64,000 bases of DNA from Bacteroidaceae bacterium (lineage in GTDB: Bacteria > Bacteroidota > Bacteroidia > Bacteroidales > Bacteroidaceae), in the NCBI GenBank assembly GCA_017633615.1, contig JAGBPB010000033.1, forward strand, positions 59,902 through 123,901, given 5' to 3'. Below are positions 36,772-45,361 of this stretch, in pieces. The number at the start of each line of letters is the position of its first letter. Within the stretch, counting starts at the first letter, position 1. Below the pieces are notes generated by a model. The model was not told the DNA's origin. It searched no databases and saw only the letters and a program-made list of their open reading frames with translations. The translations under genes and the position numbers were made by a program.

Positions 36772-38124
36772 ATGAAAGCAAGATTTACCGTTCTGGCAGC
36801 TCTTATGCTTGCCGGCATTGCCGCTCAGGCACAGAATCCTATTATCCGTGACCAGTTCTCAGCTGATCCTTCAGCTCTTGTAGTGGGTGACCGTGTCTAT
36901 GTATTCCCCTCACATGATATCCCCGCTCCTGATGAATATGCCCGTAAGGACTGGTTCTGCATGGCTGATTATCATGTTTTTTCAAGTGATAACCTTACAG
37001 ATTGGAAGGACCACGGTGTAATTGTTGACCAGTGGACCGCACCCTGGGTTAATGAAAAGGGTTACTCCATGTGGGCTCCTGACTGCAAGCAGAACCCCAA
37101 TAACGGTGATTATTACTTCTTCTGGCCTGCTGGTGCCAAACCGCAGCCCAGTGCAAACGGCAGACGTGGCATGGGTGGCAACCGCGTAGGTGTGGCTATT
37201 GCCCATAATCCTTTTGGTCCGTATATTCCGCAGACCACTCCTCTGGATGGCGTAGGCGGTATTGACCCCTGTATCTTTGTTGATGATGACGGCCAGGCTT
37301 ACCTGGTTATGCCCGGCATCACTATCACCAAGATGAATGATGACTGGCTTTCAGTATCTACTGATCCCGCTGACCGTCACCGTGTAGAGGAGGTTCCCAC
37401 CAAGGGTCTTGTTGAGGGCCCGTATCTGTTCAAGCATAACGGTAAGTATTATATGACTTTCCCGTGGGCACGTGATGTTGAGGAGGTTCTGGCATACTGC
37501 ATGGCCGATAACATATTTGGTCCCTACAAGTTCATGGGCGTATTCTTTGAGGAGCATGCCAACAAGTGTTGGACCAACCACCACTCAATCATAGAGTTCA
37601 AGGGTCAGACATATCTGTTCTATCACCACAATGACTACTCACCTAAGTTTGACAAGAACCGTTCAGTATGCGCTGACAGCATATTCTTTGAGCCCGATGG
37701 CTCTATCCGTATGGTCAAGCCTTCACTGCGCGGTATCGGTGTAACCCAGGCTAACAGTGAGATTCAGATAGATCGTTATTCAGAGATAAGCCAGAGCGGT
37801 GATTCAATAGCATATATTGATACCACAAATTACTTTGCCGGCTGGAAGACCGTATTCTTTGAGCAGGGCGCATGGGTTAAGTACAACACCGTAAACTTTG
37901 ATAAGGCTCCTGAGAGAGTAAAGGTTAAGGTGGCTGCTCCTTCAACCGGAACTCTTGAGATCCTGCAGGATGACAAGGTTATCTCAAAGGTTAAGCTGAG
38001 CCCCAAGAGCACTGCATCAGAGATTATTGCCGATGTCAAGGGTGCTGCAACAGGTGTACATCACTTGAAAGTACGCTTGGCTTCAAAGGGTAACGTTCAG
38101 GTAGACTGGCTGTCATTTGAATAA
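36772..38124 (+). CDS. Exported GH43 glycosidase with C-terminal CBM6-like domain
   Basis: A 450-residue periplasmic or secreted enzyme with a signal peptide ending near GIAAQAQ. The GH43 propeller spans about 25-320. Likely catalytic residues are the Asp in SADPSALVVGDRVYVFPSHD, the Asp in GIDPCIFVDDDGQAYL and the Glu in LVEGPYLFKHNGKYYMTF. TNHHSIIEFKGQTYLFYHH is the metal-site histidine motif. Residues about 325-450 (QIDRYSEIS to VQVDWLSFE) look like a CBM6-type beta-sandwich. Such enzymes act as arabinofuranosidases or xylosidases on arabinoxylan side chains. The next GH43 starts 20 bp later. Confidence 0.88.
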   Translation: MKARFTVLAALMLAGIAAQAQNPIIRDQFSADPSALVVGDRVYVFPSHDIPAPDEYARKDWFCMADYHVFSSDNLTDWKDHGVIVDQWTAPWVNEKGYSMWAPDCKQNPNNGDYYFFWPAGAKPQPSANGRRGMGGNRVGVAIAHNPFGPYIPQTTPLDGVGGIDPCIFVDDDGQAYLVMPGITITKMNDDWLSVSTDPADRHRVEEVPTKGLVEGPYLFKHNGKYYMTFPWARDVEEVLAYCMADNIFGPYKFMGVFFEEHANKCWTNHHSIIEFKGQTYLFYHHNDYSPKFDKNRSVCADSIFFEPDGSIRMVKPSLRGIGVTQANSEIQIDRYSEISQSGDSIAYIDTTNYFAGWKTVFFEQGAWVKYNTVNFDKAPERVKVKVAAPSTGTLEILQDDKVISKVKLSPKSTASEIIADVKGAATGVHHLKVRLASKGNVQVDWLSFE

Positions 38125-38144
38125 GAAAAGACTAAATGTGTAAC

Positions 38145-39770
38145 ATGAAAGCAAGTACTATATTATCCATAACTCTGACCATGCTTCTGGCATGGTCAGG
38201 TTGTTCTGCTAAGGACAAGACCACTGAGTGTGTCAACCCGCTTACCTATACTGATATCCCTGATAATGACTGGATCCGCGTAGGTAATGATTACTATATG
38301 GTGAGCACCACCATGTATTTCTGCCCTGGTGCACCTATAATGCACTCCAAGGATCTGGTTCATTGGGAACTGGTAAGCTACGTTTATGACTGTCTTGAGG
38401 ATGATGATGTATATAACCTGCGTAACGGCCGCAACGCTTACGGCAAGGGCCAGTGGGCCACATCACTGCGTTATGTAAACGGTACATACTATGCTCTGTT
38501 CATAGCCAATGACCAGAACAAGACATATATCTATCATACTAAGGATATAACCAAGAGTAACTGGGAACGTTTTGTGATAGACCGCCCGTTTCATGATGCA
38601 TCTATGCTGTTTGAGGATGGACATCTGTATGTGGTATGGGGTAACGGTGAAATACGTATCATAGAGCTTGAGCCGGATGGTTCTGCCATCAAGGCCGGAG
38701 CTGAGGAGCAGATAATCATTGATTCTCCGCGCCAGGGTTATAACCTGCGTGCCGAAGGTGCGCATATCTATCACATAGGTGATTATTATTATGTAATTGT
38801 GATTGATTGGCCCAGCGGCGGTGTACGTACAGAGACCTGCTGGCGCTCCAAGAACCTGTTTGGCCCGTATGAGAGCAAGACCATACTGAGCGGTGCATTT
38901 GACGGCCGTGGTGACGGTGTAGCACAGGGTGCCATCATAGAGACCCAGAAAGGTGACTGGTATTCCATAATGTTTCAGGATCATGGTGCTGTAGGCCGTA
39001 TTCCTACACTGCAGCCTATGAAATGGGAGGATGGCTGGCCTATACTTGGTGATGAGACCGTACCCGTTAAGCAGTTTACAGTTAATCTTCCTGAGAGCGG
39101 TAAGAACCGTACTTGGGATAATGATGAGTTCAACTATAAGAAGAATGAACTTGATGTGGTATGGCAGTGGAACCATAAGCCTGACAACAGCGCATGGTCA
39201 GTTACCGAGCGTAAGGGTTGGCTCCGTCTTAAGACCGGGCAGATTGCTACTAACGTAACCAATGCCCGCAATACGCTTACACAGCGCACCGTAGGCCCCC
39301 GTTGCTACAGTGAGGTGTGCATGGACGCCAGCGGTATGAAACCGGGCGACAGAGCCGGAATTGTGGCTTTCCAGAGCAATTACTGCACCATAGGTGTTGA
39401 GGTGGCTCAGGATGGCTCAAAGAGCCTTGTAGCTATGACACATCGTGCACAGGGACGTCGTTGGGGACCGCAGGCACAAGGTCCGCAACCCAGCCCTGAT
39501 ACAGAGGCTCTGCGTATTCCATTAACCCAGGATAAGGTATGGCTCAAAATAAAGTATGTATTCACTCCTCAGCAGGAGGGTGAGCGTGCTGATCAGGCTT
39601 TCATGAGTTACTCTCTGGACGGCAAGAGCTGGACTGATGTGGATGCTGTCCTGCAGATGTCATTCAGTCTGGATTACTTCACCGGCTACCGTACCGGACT
39701 GTACAGTTTTGCTACAGAGCAGGCAGGCGGATATGCAGACTTTGACTACTTCCGCCAGGCAGCATATTAA
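38145..39770 (+). CDS. GH43 lipoprotein, two-domain xylosidase/arabinofuranosidase type
   Basis: A 541-residue lipoprotein (lipobox AWSGC, Cys20). The ATG at 38145 is preferred to 38136 because it gives a cleaner lipoprotein signal. The propeller shows YTDIPDNDWIRVGNDYYMVSTTMYF, the Asp in PFHDASMLFEDGHLYVVWG and the Glu in NLRAEGAHIYHIGDYYYVI. The C-terminal ~200 residues form a beta-sandwich (WQWNHKPDNSAWSVTERKGWLRL) typical of two-domain GH43 enzymes such as subfamily 12. It probably attacks arabinose-substituted xylo-oligosaccharides at the membrane. Confidence 0.88.
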   Translation: MKASTILSITLTMLLAWSGCSAKDKTTECVNPLTYTDIPDNDWIRVGNDYYMVSTTMYFCPGAPIMHSKDLVHWELVSYVYDCLEDDDVYNLRNGRNAYGKGQWATSLRYVNGTYYALFIANDQNKTYIYHTKDITKSNWERFVIDRPFHDASMLFEDGHLYVVWGNGEIRIIELEPDGSAIKAGAEEQIIIDSPRQGYNLRAEGAHIYHIGDYYYVIVIDWPSGGVRTETCWRSKNLFGPYESKTILSGAFDGRGDGVAQGAIIETQKGDWYSIMFQDHGAVGRIPTLQPMKWEDGWPILGDETVPVKQFTVNLPESGKNRTWDNDEFNYKKNELDVVWQWNHKPDNSAWSVTERKGWLRLKTGQIATNVTNARNTLTQRTVGPRCYSEVCMDASGMKPGDRAGIVAFQSNYCTIGVEVAQDGSKSLVAMTHRAQGRRWGPQAQGPQPSPDTEALRIPLTQDKVWLKIKYVFTPQQEGERADQAFMSYSLDGKSWTDVDAVLQMSFSLDYFTGYRTGLYSFATEQAGGYADFDYFRQAAY

Positions 39771-39822
39771 TAGTTAAAAAAGTATAAGAATTTAACTTCT
39801 GCACATCTTCTGTATAGTATAG

Positions 39823-40413
39823 ATGAAACGTGATGAGGATAGCATAGTGAACAGCCAGGGATCTCTTTCAGTGAGCGATGAATCCATTGCCCGTCTGCTA
39901 TGTGATGACAGTCACGTAGATGAGGCCATACGCCTTATCATGAAGAAATACGGTGAGCAGCTGTATTGGCATATCCGCCGAATGGTGGTGGCCCATGATG
40001 ATGCTGAGGACTGCCTGCAGGAGACTATGATTAACGTGTACAAGTACAGGAGTACATACTCCAATGAGTACCCGCTTTCATCATGGCTCTACAAGATAGC
40101 CACAAATGAGAGCCTCAAGTTGTTGAAGAGCAGGTCCGGATTCACTATGTCTGTTGATGATCTGGGTGATTCTCTCAAGGATAGTGTACGTGAGGAGGCC
40201 AGCCCTGATGCGGATGAAACATTGATATTGCTGCAGGAGGCTATAGCTTTGCTGCCGGCCAAGCAGAAGATGGTGTTCAACCTGCGTTACTATGATGACA
40301 AGAGTTACGAGGAGATACACCAGATAGTTGGAGACAGTGTAAATACGCTCAAGACCAATTATCATTATGCAGTACAAAAGATAAAGGATTATATATTAGA
40401 ACATCAGTTATGA
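39823..40413 (+). CDS. ECF-type RNA polymerase sigma factor (RpoE-like)
   Basis: A 196-residue group IV sigma factor. Region 2 shows HDDAEDCLQETMINVYKYRSTY and PLSSWLYKIATNESL; region 4 shows LPAKQKMVFNLRYYDDKSYEEI and NTLKTNYHYAVQKIKDYI. It overlaps the next gene by ATGA and so is cotranslated with a short membrane protein, a common sigma/anti-sigma layout. It lacks a FecR-type partner, so it resembles Bacteroidetes envelope-stress sigma operons more than SusCD-dedicated ones. It lies 53 bp after the GH43 lipoprotein gene. Confidence 0.92.
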   Translation: MKRDEDSIVNSQGSLSVSDESIARLLCDDSHVDEAIRLIMKKYGEQLYWHIRRMVVAHDDAEDCLQETMINVYKYRSTYSNEYPLSSWLYKIATNESLKLLKSRSGFTMSVDDLGDSLKDSVREEASPDADETLILLQEAIALLPAKQKMVFNLRYYDDKSYEEIHQIVGDSVNTLKTNYHYAVQKIKDYILEHQL

Positions 40414-40736
40414 AAGATTTTGATCTGGAAAGTTTGAGCAGAGAAATGCCTTACAAGATGCCTGAGCATTTCCTGGATGAAATGACAGAACGTGTTGTGT
40501 CCCAGATTGGAAAGCAGCGCAGGCAGCATAAGGAGCGCAGGATATTCGCTCTGTTTGCAGGCGCCGCAAGCGTAGCAGCAGTTGCTCTGCTGTTCCTGCA
40601 TCCGTTCGGTAACGGATTGAATATCCCTGATTATGACAGCATCTCACAGTGCGCAAGCGTGGATGAGGTCCTGCAGACCATGTCGGCCGATGATCTGGGC
40701 GTTTATTCTATGATGAGTAACTATTACGGCAATTGA
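40410..40736 (+). CDS. Small single-pass membrane protein, putative anti-sigma factor
   Basis: A 108-residue protein. An N-terminal cytoplasmic part (residues 1-47, MPYKMPEHFLDEMTERVVSQI) precedes one membrane helix at about 48-65 (FALFAGAASVAAVALLFL) and a short outer tail. The place directly after the sigma gene, with a 4-bp overlap, and the topology fit an anti-sigma factor. No zinc-binding HxxxCxxC motif is present. The role is inferred from context. Confidence 0.6.
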   Translation: MKDFDLESLSREMPYKMPEHFLDEMTERVVSQIGKQRRQHKERRIFALFAGAASVAAVALLFLHPFGNGLNIPDYDSISQCASVDEVLQTMSADDLGVYSMMSNYYGN

Positions 40737-40737
40737 T

Positions 40738-41487
40738 ATGAAGAAGCTGTTGACAGCATTGCTCATTCTTGCTGGCTTGTTCTTTTCACAGCCTTCTATG
40801 GCACAGGGTCAGGACGAGCAGATGATCAATGCGTCACTGCGATTCATAAAGGAGAATGCCAATCTCACCAAAAAGGAGTATCAGAAGTTTGCCAAGCTCT
40901 ACATTGAATACAATGAGGCGCTTGCCAAGCTTAACCGTGAACTTAAGCCTGAGTCACGCGATTACATGAAGCGTTGGTCATCCATTAATGATGACTATAT
41001 GAAGAAGCTTGAAAAAGCTCTTCCTGATTCTACACGTCAGAAGATTGGTATAGCTCAGTTTGAACTGGGTCAGAAGGTTTGGGGACAGCGTTCAGACAGG
41101 AACCGTCAGAATACGGAGCGTCAGTTCCAGATGATGGGGCAGTGGAACCAGATGAACCCCCAGTTCATGATGCAACCGCATATTTTTGATTTCCAGCGCT
41201 TTCGCCAGCGTGAGATGCAGCAGGATGATGCCCGTCAGCAGCAATGGTGGGAGAACTACTGGCGCAATTGGGACAGGCCTGATTCTGCTATGATGCGCCG
41301 TATAGAGGAGGGGCGCAAGCGTTATCAGGGCCAGGACAGCATCTGGCGGCAGCGCAGACAGCAGTTCGCTCCACAGAACAACAATGGCTCACCGTTTACT
41401 CCTCCGTTCGGTGGAGGTCCTCAATTTCCTCAGAGCGGTGCTCCCGGGAGGGGAGGTTCCCAGTTCAGACCAGGATCAAATCACTAG
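40738..41487 (+). CDS. Periplasmic CpxP/Spy-like protein, Gln/Arg/Met-rich
   Basis: A 249-residue protein with a signal peptide ending near PSMAQ. Residues about 25-130 are helical and charged (LTKKEYQKFAKLYIEYNEALAKLNRELK), like LTXXQ-type periplasmic stress proteins. Residues about 130-249 are rich in Gln, Arg, Met, Trp, Gly and Pro with low complexity. It starts 1 bp after the anti-sigma stop, so the three genes form one operon. A role in sensing or buffering envelope stress is inferred. Confidence 0.6.
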   Translation: MKKLLTALLILAGLFFSQPSMAQGQDEQMINASLRFIKENANLTKKEYQKFAKLYIEYNEALAKLNRELKPESRDYMKRWSSINDDYMKKLEKALPDSTRQKIGIAQFELGQKVWGQRSDRNRQNTERQFQMMGQWNQMNPQFMMQPHIFDFQRFRQREMQQDDARQQQWWENYWRNWDRPDSAMMRRIEEGRKRYQGQDSIWRQRRQQFAPQNNNGSPFTPPFGGGPQFPQSGAPGRGGSQFRPGSNH

Positions 41488-41499
41488 TGATATAATTAT

Positions 41500-41530
41500 A
41501 AGAGGTCAGCCTGAAGCTGACCTCTTAATT
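41500..41530 (+). terminator. Terminator of the sigma-factor operon
   Basis: AAGAGGTCAGC (41500-41510) pairs perfectly with 41516-41526 over 11 bp, with loop ctgaa, followed by AATTTT. Confidence 0.75.
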
Positions 41531-41532
41531 TT

Positions 41533-41581
41533 AACTGTAACAACTGTAACGCGCGTTACAGTTGTTACAGTTGTTACAGTT
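41533..41581. repeat. 40-bp perfect palindrome built of 9-bp units
   Basis: Two copies of AACTGTAAC (41533-41550) face three tandem copies of GTTACAGTT (41555-41581) around centre GCGC. Bases 41533-41572 form a perfect 40-bp palindrome. It lies between convergent operons and carries no ORF. It could be a cruciform-forming site or a set of binding sites for a dimeric regulator. Confidence 0.8.
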
Positions 41582-41601
41582 GGAAATATACTCAAAAATA
41601 A

Positions 41602-41641
41602 ACTCTCTAGTTAGAGAAATATTTTTTTCTAACTAGAGAGT
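41602..41641. repeat. Perfect 14-bp inverted repeat
   Basis: ACTCTCTAGTTAGA (41602-41615) is repeated inverted at 41628-41641, with a T-rich 12-nt spacer. It lies between the 40-bp palindrome and the terminator at 41646. Confidence 0.75.
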
Positions 41642-41645
41642 AAAA

Positions 41646-41669
41646 AAAGGGTGATTTGAATCACCCTTT
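41646..41669 (-). terminator. Terminator of the minus-strand FAS1 gene
   Basis: AAAGGGTGATT and AATCACCCTTT form a hairpin of about 10 bp. On the minus strand it is followed by a T-run (complement of the A-run at 41642-41648). It lies 8 bp after the FAS1 stop. Confidence 0.75.
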
Positions 41670-41676
41670 AATTTGA

Positions 41677-43830
41677 TTAGTGTCTGTCCTCAGGGATATC
41701 GCCAGCGTAGATATCCTTAGGTACAATCTCAACGATATTGAACGGGCAGACAGCTGCCTCATTCTCAAGTACCTGACGCAGACGGAGGTAATAATCTGTG
41801 CCTGCCTTCATGTACTCGTTGCAGACTATCTTGCGGAAGCAGCTCTCGTCATTGCGCAGAACATTTGTGCCTGAACCATAGCTGTCCATTGCCTTCATGT
41901 AACCGCGGTTACGCATAGCCTTGTCATTGGCAATGATAGCGGCTTCAATCTCCTCCTCAGTATCATAGTTCCTGCGGATTGAATTATCCATTACAGCACC
42001 GATCTGAGCCTCAGTGATTGATTTTACACCAAGGTTTACAGGTATACCACAAGGTTTGAACTCACCCTTGCCCTCACGGAAATAGAACTGGGCTATACCA
42101 CGGTCATTCTGACCGGAACTACCAAGTGAGTTACCCCAAATACGTACCTCATATGTACCGTCAGAAGGAACCGGCGGCAGACGCAGGGTAAAGTCATAGA
42201 TACCACGGATGGTCATCTCATCTCCGTAGAAGCAACCGAACGTCGGGTCACGGTAACGCACATAGTATTGTGTCTGCTCTGAGCAATCTATGTTCTTGGC
42301 GAAACCTTTCTTGAATCCATATACTGCGTAATCTACAGGGTTCTTGGCCTCAGTACGCAGTCTGCCTCTTGCACCGCTGTTGATGAAGTCAGGTGACAGG
42401 GTGTTGGCCATATACCTCATTCTGGTGTTAAGGGCTTTCTTGGTAACATCATTAAAGAACAGCAGGCTGTCAACATAGTGGAATCCACCGTTACTGCAGG
42501 TGTTGTCTATGTTCTCATATTCTGATGCGGCCCATATTCTGATACCCTTGTGGGTAAGGTTGTTGGCAGTGACTGTACCCTTGCGGTTGATAAAGATACC
42601 CTTTCTCTCTGCCTTTGCATCAAGCGGGGTGCTGATACGCATAACAGCGTATGGGTGCATACTCTCATAGAAATCCTCAACATCAAGAGAGTCTCTCTGC
42701 TTGCGGTTGTCAACAATCTCCTTCTGTGATGTATTTAACTGGTTGTAAGGCATCCAGCACGGAAGAATATGGTATGACATAAGTTTGTAAAGAGCGCTGT
42801 TGGTTGATGAATCCGGGAGACTGGGATCACACTCCGGATAAACGCTGAGGGCAATGGCTCTCAAATCATCAAGATGGGTCTCAGGCTTTACCTTATAAAC
42901 ATTTTCAAGAATAGAGTCTGTTACCACGAACAGCGTAAACTTGAAATAACGTTTCTCTGGCCAGATAGCTCTCTGACGGCTGCTTCCGGTTTCATATGCA
43001 GTTTCATATTCAACAGCCACCTTACCGGTTGTTTCAAGGCAGGCGTATGTTGAATCATAGTCTGTTACAGGATAGTTGATATCAAGATACTCCTCAAGAG
43101 AGTCACTCAAGTGAGTAGCGATAAGAGCATCATAGAAATATGTGGCCTTATACTTATAGGGAACCGTCTTGTTCATATCCTTAAGGTGACCGGGAAGATA
43201 CTCATTACTGGGCCTCAAGACCTTATCAATAATGTGTACTACACCGTTCTGTACAGTATCATCGGCCTCAGTAATCTTGGACTGCTGGTTGATACGGTAG
43301 GCAAGCTTGATCTCAAAGGTATCTCTGCTCTCGGTCCAGATGGTATCAGCATATGATGAATATGTAAGATAACGGTCCAACTGGTTGGGGTACGGCAGAG
43401 CGCCGTCACCGTTCATATCTGTGCAGAAGAATGTGGAGTGGCACAGGTGGGTTTTGGCGATAGAGTCACAAATGAAGTCAGGAAGTGATTCAAGGCTTGT
43501 AAAATATTGTTTTGTGTTTTCAGGAGCCTCTCTGTATCTCTCCTGGAGATACTCCTGAATGGCTGCGTTATCAGGAGCAAAGCAAGTGTGATTACCGTAA
43601 GTACGTAACTCACCCCAAATACCGGCTTTCTTGATTATGTAAACAAAATCCGAGAATTGGCCTGAAGGATGCTCCTCCAGAAATGAGGCCACGGTCTGAC
43701 CATTGTTGATGTAGTAGGTGCCGGGATGCTGCTCACTCCAGAGGTCTATGCAGGATACCGCAAAACCGGCCAGGACTGTAACAGCAGCCGTAAAGATTGA
43801 CTTTCCTAAGAATCTTTTGTTGATTTTCAT
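41677..43830 (-). CDS. FAS1-type lipoprotein, class A paralogue
   Basis: A 717-residue lipoprotein (lipobox FAVSC, Cys27). Its start CIDLWSEQHPGTYYINNGQTVASFLEE matches CFDLWTEQHPGTYYTFNGQTVADYLEQ of the protein at 23570-25609. The likeness continues through HTCFAPDNAAIQEYL, VVHIIDKVLRPSNEY and the C-terminal LPPVPSDGTYEVRIWG domain. It stands alone here, without a SusC or SusD next to it. An unusual alternating purine-pyrimidine tract lies in its leader. A surface adhesion or glycan-binding role is inferred. Confidence 0.75.
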   Translation of the reverse strand: MKINKRFLGKSIFTAAVTVLAGFAVSCIDLWSEQHPGTYYINNGQTVASFLEEHPSGQFSDFVYIIKKAGIWGELRTYGNHTCFAPDNAAIQEYLQERYREAPENTKQYFTSLESLPDFICDSIAKTHLCHSTFFCTDMNGDGALPYPNQLDRYLTYSSYADTIWTESRDTFEIKLAYRINQQSKITEADDTVQNGVVHIIDKVLRPSNEYLPGHLKDMNKTVPYKYKATYFYDALIATHLSDSLEEYLDINYPVTDYDSTYACLETTGKVAVEYETAYETGSSRQRAIWPEKRYFKFTLFVVTDSILENVYKVKPETHLDDLRAIALSVYPECDPSLPDSSTNSALYKLMSYHILPCWMPYNQLNTSQKEIVDNRKQRDSLDVEDFYESMHPYAVMRISTPLDAKAERKGIFINRKGTVTANNLTHKGIRIWAASEYENIDNTCSNGGFHYVDSLLFFNDVTKKALNTRMRYMANTLSPDFINSGARGRLRTEAKNPVDYAVYGFKKGFAKNIDCSEQTQYYVRYRDPTFGCFYGDEMTIRGIYDFTLRLPPVPSDGTYEVRIWGNSLGSSGQNDRGIAQFYFREGKGEFKPCGIPVNLGVKSITEAQIGAVMDNSIRRNYDTEEEIEAAIIANDKAMRNRGYMKAMDSYGSGTNVLRNDESCFRKIVCNEYMKAGTDYYLRLRQVLENEAAVCPFNIVEIVPKDIYAGDIPEDRH

Positions 43831-43886
43831 ATTGTTTGGTTATTAATTATTTAGTTATCAGGGTGTTGGCTAATATCTGCCGCCTG

Positions 43887-43916
43887 GCGCGCATATGCAC
43901 GCGTGCGCATGCGTGC
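43887..43916. other. 30-bp alternating purine-pyrimidine tract (Z-DNA-prone)
   Basis: Thirty consecutive bases alternate purine and pyrimidine, mostly GC and GT/AC steps, starting GCGCGCATATGCACGCGTGC. GCTAATAT flanks it on both sides (43869-43876 and 43915-43922), the second within palindrome GCTAATATTAGC. It lies 57 bp upstream of the FAS1 start. A -7-like TAACTTTA at about 43929-43936 (minus strand) would place it in the 5' leader. Confidence 0.7.
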
Positions 43917-43988
43917 TAATATTAGCGCGTAAAGTTAATCATTATTTGAGATATAAGGATATCAGAGCACACATTTTTACAAAAAAAA

Positions 43989-44025
43989 GTGCGTCCGGAC
44001 ATCTGTTGCAGAGATCCGGACGCAC
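43989..44025 (-). terminator. Terminator of the GH8 gene
   Basis: GTGCGTCCGGA (43989-43999) pairs perfectly with TCCGGACGCAC (44015-44025). On the minus strand T8 follows. Confidence 0.85.
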
Positions 44026-44044
44026 GGAATATATGGTTCTGATA

Positions 44045-45337
44045 TTACCAGTTCATGCGGTAATTTCCACTCAGATGAAGCAGGGCAAAGAGGTAAATGA
44101 GACCGTCATAGTAGATGTCAAAGTAGCCGTCCTCATAGGGCTCATGCTTGAGTGAGAACATATGCTTAACCAGTTCCTGATTGTACTCACTGTCACACAT
44201 GAGGGCTGTGGTGGCCATGGTGCCTACAAAGCCTATTGAGTGACGCAGGTTGCCACGCCAGCGGCCGCCACCCATAAGGAAGCGGGGCGCATCACCGTTA
44301 AGTGCAAACTGGTCAGGGAACTCGGTTATTCCATAGCGGCCCAGGATGGCGTTCTGGAACTTGGTGGCATATTCAGTCTGCCAAGCGGCATCCTTGTGGT
44401 ACCATGTAAAGTCCATAGCAATATTCATAGGTACGCGCCATGAGTCATAGTGGAACTCACTTCCGCGGTTGGGAGTGCCGTCAAACTGGCTCTGGTCAGG
44501 GTTGATACCGGTTACAGGGTCAGTGGCGCGATGCAGGTAAGCGCGTGCGCTGTCAGCCAGTTCACGGTAGATGGCCTCACGGCCGTCCTTGGCTGTCTCA
44601 GCCCAGATCTCATAGAATGCGGGCAGATGGTATGAAGGATCAGTCCACTCGTTTGAACGGGTATCAGGGCAGAAGTTGATGAGCTTCTTGTCCATGTTGA
44701 TGATGTTGGTCACATTACCTGTACCGTCCTTTGAGAAGAGGTCATTAAGCAATTCCTGAGCCTCCTTGAGGTAGTCAAACTCCTCATAGCTGCCCCAGCG
44801 GCGTGAAGCCAGAAGCAGATCTGTCACGTAGTAGAGCTCACCGTCACTGGCTGAACCCTGTGATGTGCGGCGGCCGTCAGTACGGCATGACCATGCAAAC
44901 AGACCGTGTGAAGGACCGTCCTCGTTGTGACGCATAAAGTGCTTTGACCAGCGCCATACCTTATTGAAGATTTCAGGTTTGTCCATTTGTACGGCTACCA
45001 TCATGGCGTATGACTGGCCCTCAGTGCGGACGTCATTGTTCTTTACGTCTGATATGTAACCCATCTTGACTGTCTTGCCGTCTACCTCAACGTCAACGTC
45101 TTTGTAAGCGGCATCGGGACCCTCAAAGATGATTGAATAGATCTCATTGATCTTGCCGTCAATCTCAGCCTGGCTGAATCCCAGTTCCTTGAGATAGTTA
45201 CGGTACTTACCGGTTTCAATGTAACCTTTCTTGGCGGGTGCCAGCTTGGAGGCACTCTTGGATGAAGAACATGCGGCTATGCCCAGAATAATGCTAAGGG
45301 CAGCCATAAGGATAGTGGTTGTCTTGAATTTTCTCAT
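44045..45337 (-). CDS. GH8 reducing-end xylose-releasing exo-oligoxylanase, lipoprotein
   Basis: A 430-residue lipoprotein (lipobox IAAC, Cys23). The (alpha/alpha)6 GH8 fold is shown by DVRTEGQSYAMMVAVQMDK (catalytic acid Glu) and QGSASDGELYYVTDLLLASRRWG (catalytic Asp region). GNYRMNW ends the chain. The likeness is to the Rex type, which removes single xyloses from the reducing end of xylo-oligosaccharides. Its place 24 bp after xylulokinase on the same strand supports xylose use. Confidence 0.88.
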   Translation of the reverse strand: MRKFKTTTILMAALSIILGIAACSSSKSASKLAPAKKGYIETGKYRNYLKELGFSQAEIDGKINEIYSIIFEGPDAAYKDVDVEVDGKTVKMGYISDVKNNDVRTEGQSYAMMVAVQMDKPEIFNKVWRWSKHFMRHNEDGPSHGLFAWSCRTDGRRTSQGSASDGELYYVTDLLLASRRWGSYEEFDYLKEAQELLNDLFSKDGTGNVTNIINMDKKLINFCPDTRSNEWTDPSYHLPAFYEIWAETAKDGREAIYRELADSARAYLHRATDPVTGINPDQSQFDGTPNRGSEFHYDSWRVPMNIAMDFTWYHKDAAWQTEYATKFQNAILGRYGITEFPDQFALNGDAPRFLMGGGRWRGNLRHSIGFVGTMATTALMCDSEYNQELVKHMFSLKHEPYEDGYFDIYYDGLIYLFALLHLSGNYRMNW

Positions 45338-45361
45338 TTGTTATGTAATTGGCTAATGTGA

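Noticed and set aside
38463..39176. 237-codon ORF antisense to the GH43 lipoprotein gene
   Set aside because: It lies wholly within a gene with clear catalytic motifs and has no independent support.
41533..41581. CRISPR-like array of 9-bp units
   Set aside because: The units are far too short, abut without spacers and alternate in orientation. It is a palindrome, not a CRISPR array.
43895..44155. 86-codon plus-strand ORF across the Z-DNA-prone tract
   Set aside because: It covers the GH8 terminator and the end of GH8, and its peptide is unremarkable.
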